Part shown: positions 4,134 through 6,921 of the stretch, one piece after another
Layout of the letters: the number at the start of each line of letters is the position of its first letter
Position numbering within the stretch: the first letter of the stretch is position 1
DNA from: Candidatus Bipolaricaulota bacterium
GTDB taxonomy: Bacteria; Bipolaricaulota; Bipolaricaulia; Bipolaricaulales; Bipolaricaulaceae
DNA length: 6,921 nt
NCBI GenBank assembly: GCA_027027485.1
Contig: JALVLL010000266.1
Location: 1 to 6,921 of the forward strand
Direction: 5' to 3'
Notes under the pieces: generated by a model
The model's database searches: none
What the model saw: the letters and a program-made list of their open reading frames with translations, nothing else
Told to the model about the DNA's origin: nothing
Translations under genes and position numbers: made by a program

Positions 4134-6921
4134 GTGACCACGCGGGCCGTATTCGCGGAGCTTTGCCCCAACTGCGGGGGGGAGATCGAGGCGGGGAGGC
4201 TGGCCGCCGGGAACCCCTGTGAGCGATGCCTCCCCGAGCCGGCGGAGGACCCGTGCCGGGATTTGGCCCGTAGGAGGAAGCTCCGGGGCTATGCCGAACC
4301 CTGTCGCCTCCGGGACGAGGCCGCGCGTTTCTCCGCTTTCTTCGAGGAGCGCTTGGGGTTCCCCCCATGGTCGCTCCAGCTTTCCTGGGCCAAGCGGGTC
4401 TTCCTCGGGCGATCCTTCGCCATCCTCGCCCCCACCGGGGTGGGGAAGACCACCTTCGGCCTCGCCGTGGCCGCATATCTCCCCTTCCGCTCCTACCTCA
4501 TCGTCCCCACCAGGATCTTGGTGGAGGAGCTTTCACGCAGGCTCCGGGACATATCCCTAGGAAAGGAGGTCCTGGGCTTCACGGGGAAAAGAAAGGAGAG
4601 GGAGCGGATCGAGCGGGGTGACTTCGATATCCTGGTCACCACCTCCATGTTCCTCCAGCGCAACCCGGAGCTCCTCCTCGAAGCGTTCGCGGACGATCCC
4701 GAGCTTTTCGTGTTCGTGGACGACGTGGATTCGCTGCTCAAAGCCTCGCGGAACATAGACCGGGTGCTTTCCCTTCTTGGCTTCTCGCCCGAGGAGATCG
4801 AGACGGCGCTCGTGGGGAAGGAAGTGGAGGCGGAGCCCCGGGGGGTGCTGGTGGTCTCCTCGGCCACGGCCCAGCCCAAGACCAAAAGAGTGCAGCTTTT
4901 CCAGCGGCTCCTGGGGTTCGAGGTACAGCGCCCCACCACCGCGTTGCGGAACGTGGTGGACCTCGAGGAGAGGGTGGGCTCCGCCGAGGCCGCCGTGAAG
5001 CGGGCGACGGAGCTGGTGACGGAGTTCGGCCCCGGCGCCTTCGTTTACGTCTCGCAGGAGCTCGGTCGCGAGGGGGTCGAGCGGGTGCTGGGGGCGCTGC
5101 GTTCCGCCGGGATACCCGCGGTCTCCTACGAGGATTTCACCGAGGATGCCCAGGCGGAGTTCCGGGAGGGGCGGATCCGGGCGGCGGTGGGGATCTCCCA
5201 CGGGGGGAATCCCCTGGTACGGGGGATCGACCTTCCGGAGGCGGTGCGGTACGCGGTCTTCATCGGCGTCCCGGTGATCCTCCTTCCGGTTGAGGTCACC
5301 TCCCTCACCCCGGGAAGGCTCCTTGGGCTCTTGCTCGCCCTGCGGCCGGTGCTCCCCCGGGAGGAGGCCGAGCGTGATCTGGATTACTTGCGCCGCTACC
5401 TCGCCCTCAGGGAGGAGGACCTCCCCCGCTACCCCCGGGTAAGGGAAAGGCTCGGGGCGATCGCCGAGCGCCTCCGGGAAGTGCTCGGGGACGAGGAGGC
5501 GCTGCGGAAGCTAGGGGAATCGGGAAGCGTCTCCTTACGCGTGCGCGATGGGGAGAGGTATTTCGCCGTGGCCGATGCCGCGAGCTACCTCCAGGCCTCC
5601 GGGAGGACCTCGAGGCTTTCCCCGTGGGGGCTCACCCGGGGGCTTTCGGTGCTTCTCTGGTGGGACGAAGCCGCCTTCCGGGGCCTGAGGCGCCGCCTCT
5701 TCGCCTTCACCGCCCAGGAGATCGAGTTCCGTCCCCTCCCCTCCGTCGATATCTCGGCGGTCCTCCACGAGATCGAACGCGACCGGGAGAGGCTGAGGGA
5801 ACTCCGCCGGGGCGTACCGCCCGAGGGCGTGGGGGAACTCCTCCGCACCTCCCTCTTCATCGTGGAGTCGCCCAACAAGGCCCGCACCATCGCTTCCTTC
5901 TTCGGCCGCCCCCAGCGACGCATCGTCAACGGGATCCCGGCCCACGAGGTGACCACCGGAGATCGGCTCCTCCTCATCGCCGCCACCCTGGGACACCTCA
6001 CGGACCTCGTGGAGGAAGGAGGGATATACGGGGTCCTGGAGTTGGACGGCAGGTTCGTGCCGGTTTACGGTCCCATCAGGGTGTGCCGGCGTTGTAACGA
6101 GCAGACCACCCATCCCAGGTGTCCCCGCTGCGGCGGGGTCCCCGACCTGGACAAATCCGCGACCGTCGCGGGGCTCCGGGCCCTGGCCCTGGAGGTGGAC
6201 GAGGTGTTGGTGGGGACCGATCCGGATTCCGAGGGGGAGAAGATCGCCTGGGATGTGTACCTGGCCCTCAGGCCGTTCAACGCGGGAATTAAACGGGTGG
6301 AGTTCCACGAGGTGACCCCCAGGGCCATCCGGGATGCCCTCAGCTCCCCCAGGGGGATCCATGAGCCCCTGGTCCGGGCCCAGATAGTGCGTCGGGTGGC
6401 CGACCGTTGGGTGGGCTTCTCGCTATCGCAACACCTCCAGGCACGCTTCGGGTCCCGGAACCTCTCCGCCGGCAGGGTCCAGACACCGGTCCTTGGGTGG
6501 GTGATCGCCCGGGAGGAGGAGAGGCGCCGGAGGAAGGGCCTCGTCATCGCCTCCCTGGACGGGGTGGAGGTGCGCTTCGAGCTCGATGACCCCCGGGCAG
6601 CGCGGGAGCTCTTTAAGACGCTGTCCGGGGCCCGGGTGGAGCGCGTGCGTGAGACGCGGGAGGAGCTTTCCCCACCGCCCCCCTTCACCACCGGCGTCCT
6701 CCTGGTGGAAGCGTCCCGAGAGCTCCGGCTCCCCCCGGGGAAGACGATGTCCCTGGCACAGGCCCTCTTCGAGGCGGGGCTCATCACCTACCACCGCACC
6801 GACTCCCCCCGGGTCTCCGATGCGGGGATCTCCCTCGCCAGGCGCGTCATCGCCGAGGCCTTCGGCGAGGAATATTTCAGGCCCCGGAGGTTCGGCGAGG
6901 GCGGGGCCCACGAGTGCATCC
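4134..6921 (+). CDS. rgy: Reverse gyrase, 3' end missing
   Basis: Reverse gyrase introduces positive supercoils into DNA using ATP and marks organisms living at very high temperature. The visible 929 residues contain, in order: an N-terminal zinc finger (C11, C14, C29, C32); the Q-motif WSLQ (79-82) and Walker A APTGVGKT (99-106); the family-specific DDVDSLLKASRNID (196-209, Walker B); SSAT (242-245); RGIDLP (363-368); a latch-like insertion (about 380-465); QASGRTSR (487-494, motif VI); the TOPRIM start FIVESPNKA with E578; a second zinc finger (C651, C654, C663, C666); DPDSEGE with D696, D698 and E700; and the active-site tyrosine Y886 in LITYHRTDS. The family is usually about 1,050-1,200 residues, so roughly 100-250 are missing at the right edge. 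No intein interrupts it and helicase and topoisomerase are one chain. GTG at 4134 is the only start that keeps the first zinc finger, since TAG at 4122-4124 closes the frame. Composition matches its neighbours, arguing against recent transfer. Confidence 0.97.
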   Translation, partial: MTTRAVFAELCPNCGGEIEAGRLAAGNPCERCLPEPAEDPCRDLARRRKLRGYAEPCRLRDEAARFSAFFEERLGFPPWSLQLSWAKRVFLGRSFAILAPTGVGKTTFGLAVAAYLPFRSYLIVPTRILVEELSRRLRDISLGKEVLGFTGKRKERERIERGDFDILVTTSMFLQRNPELLLEAFADDPELFVFVDDVDSLLKASRNIDRVLSLLGFSPEEIETALVGKEVEAEPRGVLVVSSATAQPKTKRVQLFQRLLGFEVQRPTTALRNVVDLEERVGSAEAAVKRATELVTEFGPGAFVYVSQELGREGVERVLGALRSAGIPAVSYEDFTEDAQAEFREGRIRAAVGISHGGNPLVRGIDLPEAVRYAVFIGVPVILLPVEVTSLTPGRLLGLLLALRPVLPREEAERDLDYLRRYLALREEDLPRYPRVRERLGAIAERLREVLGDEEALRKLGESGSVSLRVRDGERYFAVADAASYLQASGRTSRLSPWGLTRGLSVLLWWDEAAFRGLRRRLFAFTAQEIEFRPLPSVDISAVLHEIERDRERLRELRRGVPPEGVGELLRTSLFIVESPNKARTIASFFGRPQRRIVNGIPAHEVTTGDRLLLIAATLGHLTDLVEEGGIYGVLELDGRFVPVYGPIRVCRRCNEQTTHPRCPRCGGVPDLDKSATVAGLRALALEVDEVLVGTDPDSEGEKIAWDVYLALRPFNAGIKRVEFHEVTPRAIRDALSSPRGIHEPLVRAQIVRRVADRWVGFSLSQHLQARFGSRNLSAGRVQTPVLGWVIAREEERRRRKGLVIASLDGVEVRFELDDPRAARELFKTLSGARVERVRETREELSPPPPFTTGVLLVEASRELRLPPGKTMSLAQALFEAGLITYHRTDSPRVSDAGISLARRVIAEAFGEEYFRPRRFGEGGAHECI

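Noticed and set aside
5164..5192. Second quadruplex-type G tract inside reverse gyrase (loops 1, 7 and 7)
   Set aside because: It is within coding sequence and follows from GGG glycine and CGG/AGG arginine codons; it mainly shows that such patterns are common here.
4493..6911. Several long minus-strand frames (4557-5201, 5535-6362, 6065-6787, 6423-6911) within reverse gyrase
   Set aside because: They lie opposite an uninterrupted, motif-complete reverse gyrase frame and have compositional bias without domains.
4134..6921. Possible frameshift or intein in reverse gyrase
   Set aside because: I translated the frame end to end: no stops, motifs in the correct order and spacing, and no large unexplained insertion at conserved sites.
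1..6921. Archaeal source suggested by reverse gyrase, GyaR-like and MTH1187-like genes
   Set aside because: The RsuA/RluB-family enzyme is bacterial, and extensive GGAGGTGA-type sites plus a signal-peptide/MacB-type operon fit a thermophilic bacterium better; the other families occur in both domains.

Overview
The window is about two-thirds GC and densely coded. It contains seven protein genes in two divergent, tightly packed operons that leave a shared 96-base control region (3031-3126). The strongest biological marker is a reverse gyrase (4134 to the right edge), the enzyme typical of hyperthermophiles and many extreme thermophiles. An RsuA/RluB-type rRNA pseudouridine synthase (a bacterial, not archaeal, family), good Shine-Dalgarno sites of the GGAGGTGA type and a MacB/LolCDE-type ABC transporter point to a bacterium. 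The best overall reading is a chromosomal segment from a high-GC thermophilic or hyperthermophilic bacterium. A deep-branching hot-spring lineage such as Bipolaricaulota/Acetothermia would fit, but that is a guess from general features, not a match.

Leftward operon (3030 down to 1, minus strand). The first gene encodes a 191-residue exported protein of unknown function. It overlaps by 4 bases a LolD/MacB-type ABC ATPase, which overlaps by 8 bases a four-helix MacB/FtsX-type permease. After an 8-base gap comes a D-2-hydroxyacid dehydrogenase of the glyoxylate reductase (GyaR) type, cut by the left edge. The first three genes look like one extracytoplasmic export or envelope-maintenance unit. 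The dehydrogenase is co-transcribed metabolic cargo with no obvious functional link.

Rightward operon (3127 to the right edge, plus strand). A small MTH1187/YqgV-type (UPF0045) thiamine-binding protein starts with ATG. It overlaps by 14 bases the TTG-started pseudouridine synthase, which is separated by a single base from the GTG-started reverse gyrase. The reverse gyrase has both zinc fingers, the helicase motifs, the TOPRIM acidic residues and the active-site tyrosine. It runs off the window after 929 residues, probably 100-250 short of its end. Two heat-relevant functions, RNA modification and positive DNA supercoiling, therefore appear to be translated from one message.

The divergent region holds an extended -10 promoter candidate facing left, a weaker -35/-10 pair facing right and an 11-base palindrome between their cores. 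I see no RNA genes, mobile elements, CRISPR arrays or terminators. No stretch over 300 bases lacks a gene. I found no clearly novel system; the nearest candidates are the unrecognised exported protein tied to the ABC exporter and the rRNA-modification/reverse-gyrase gene pairing.
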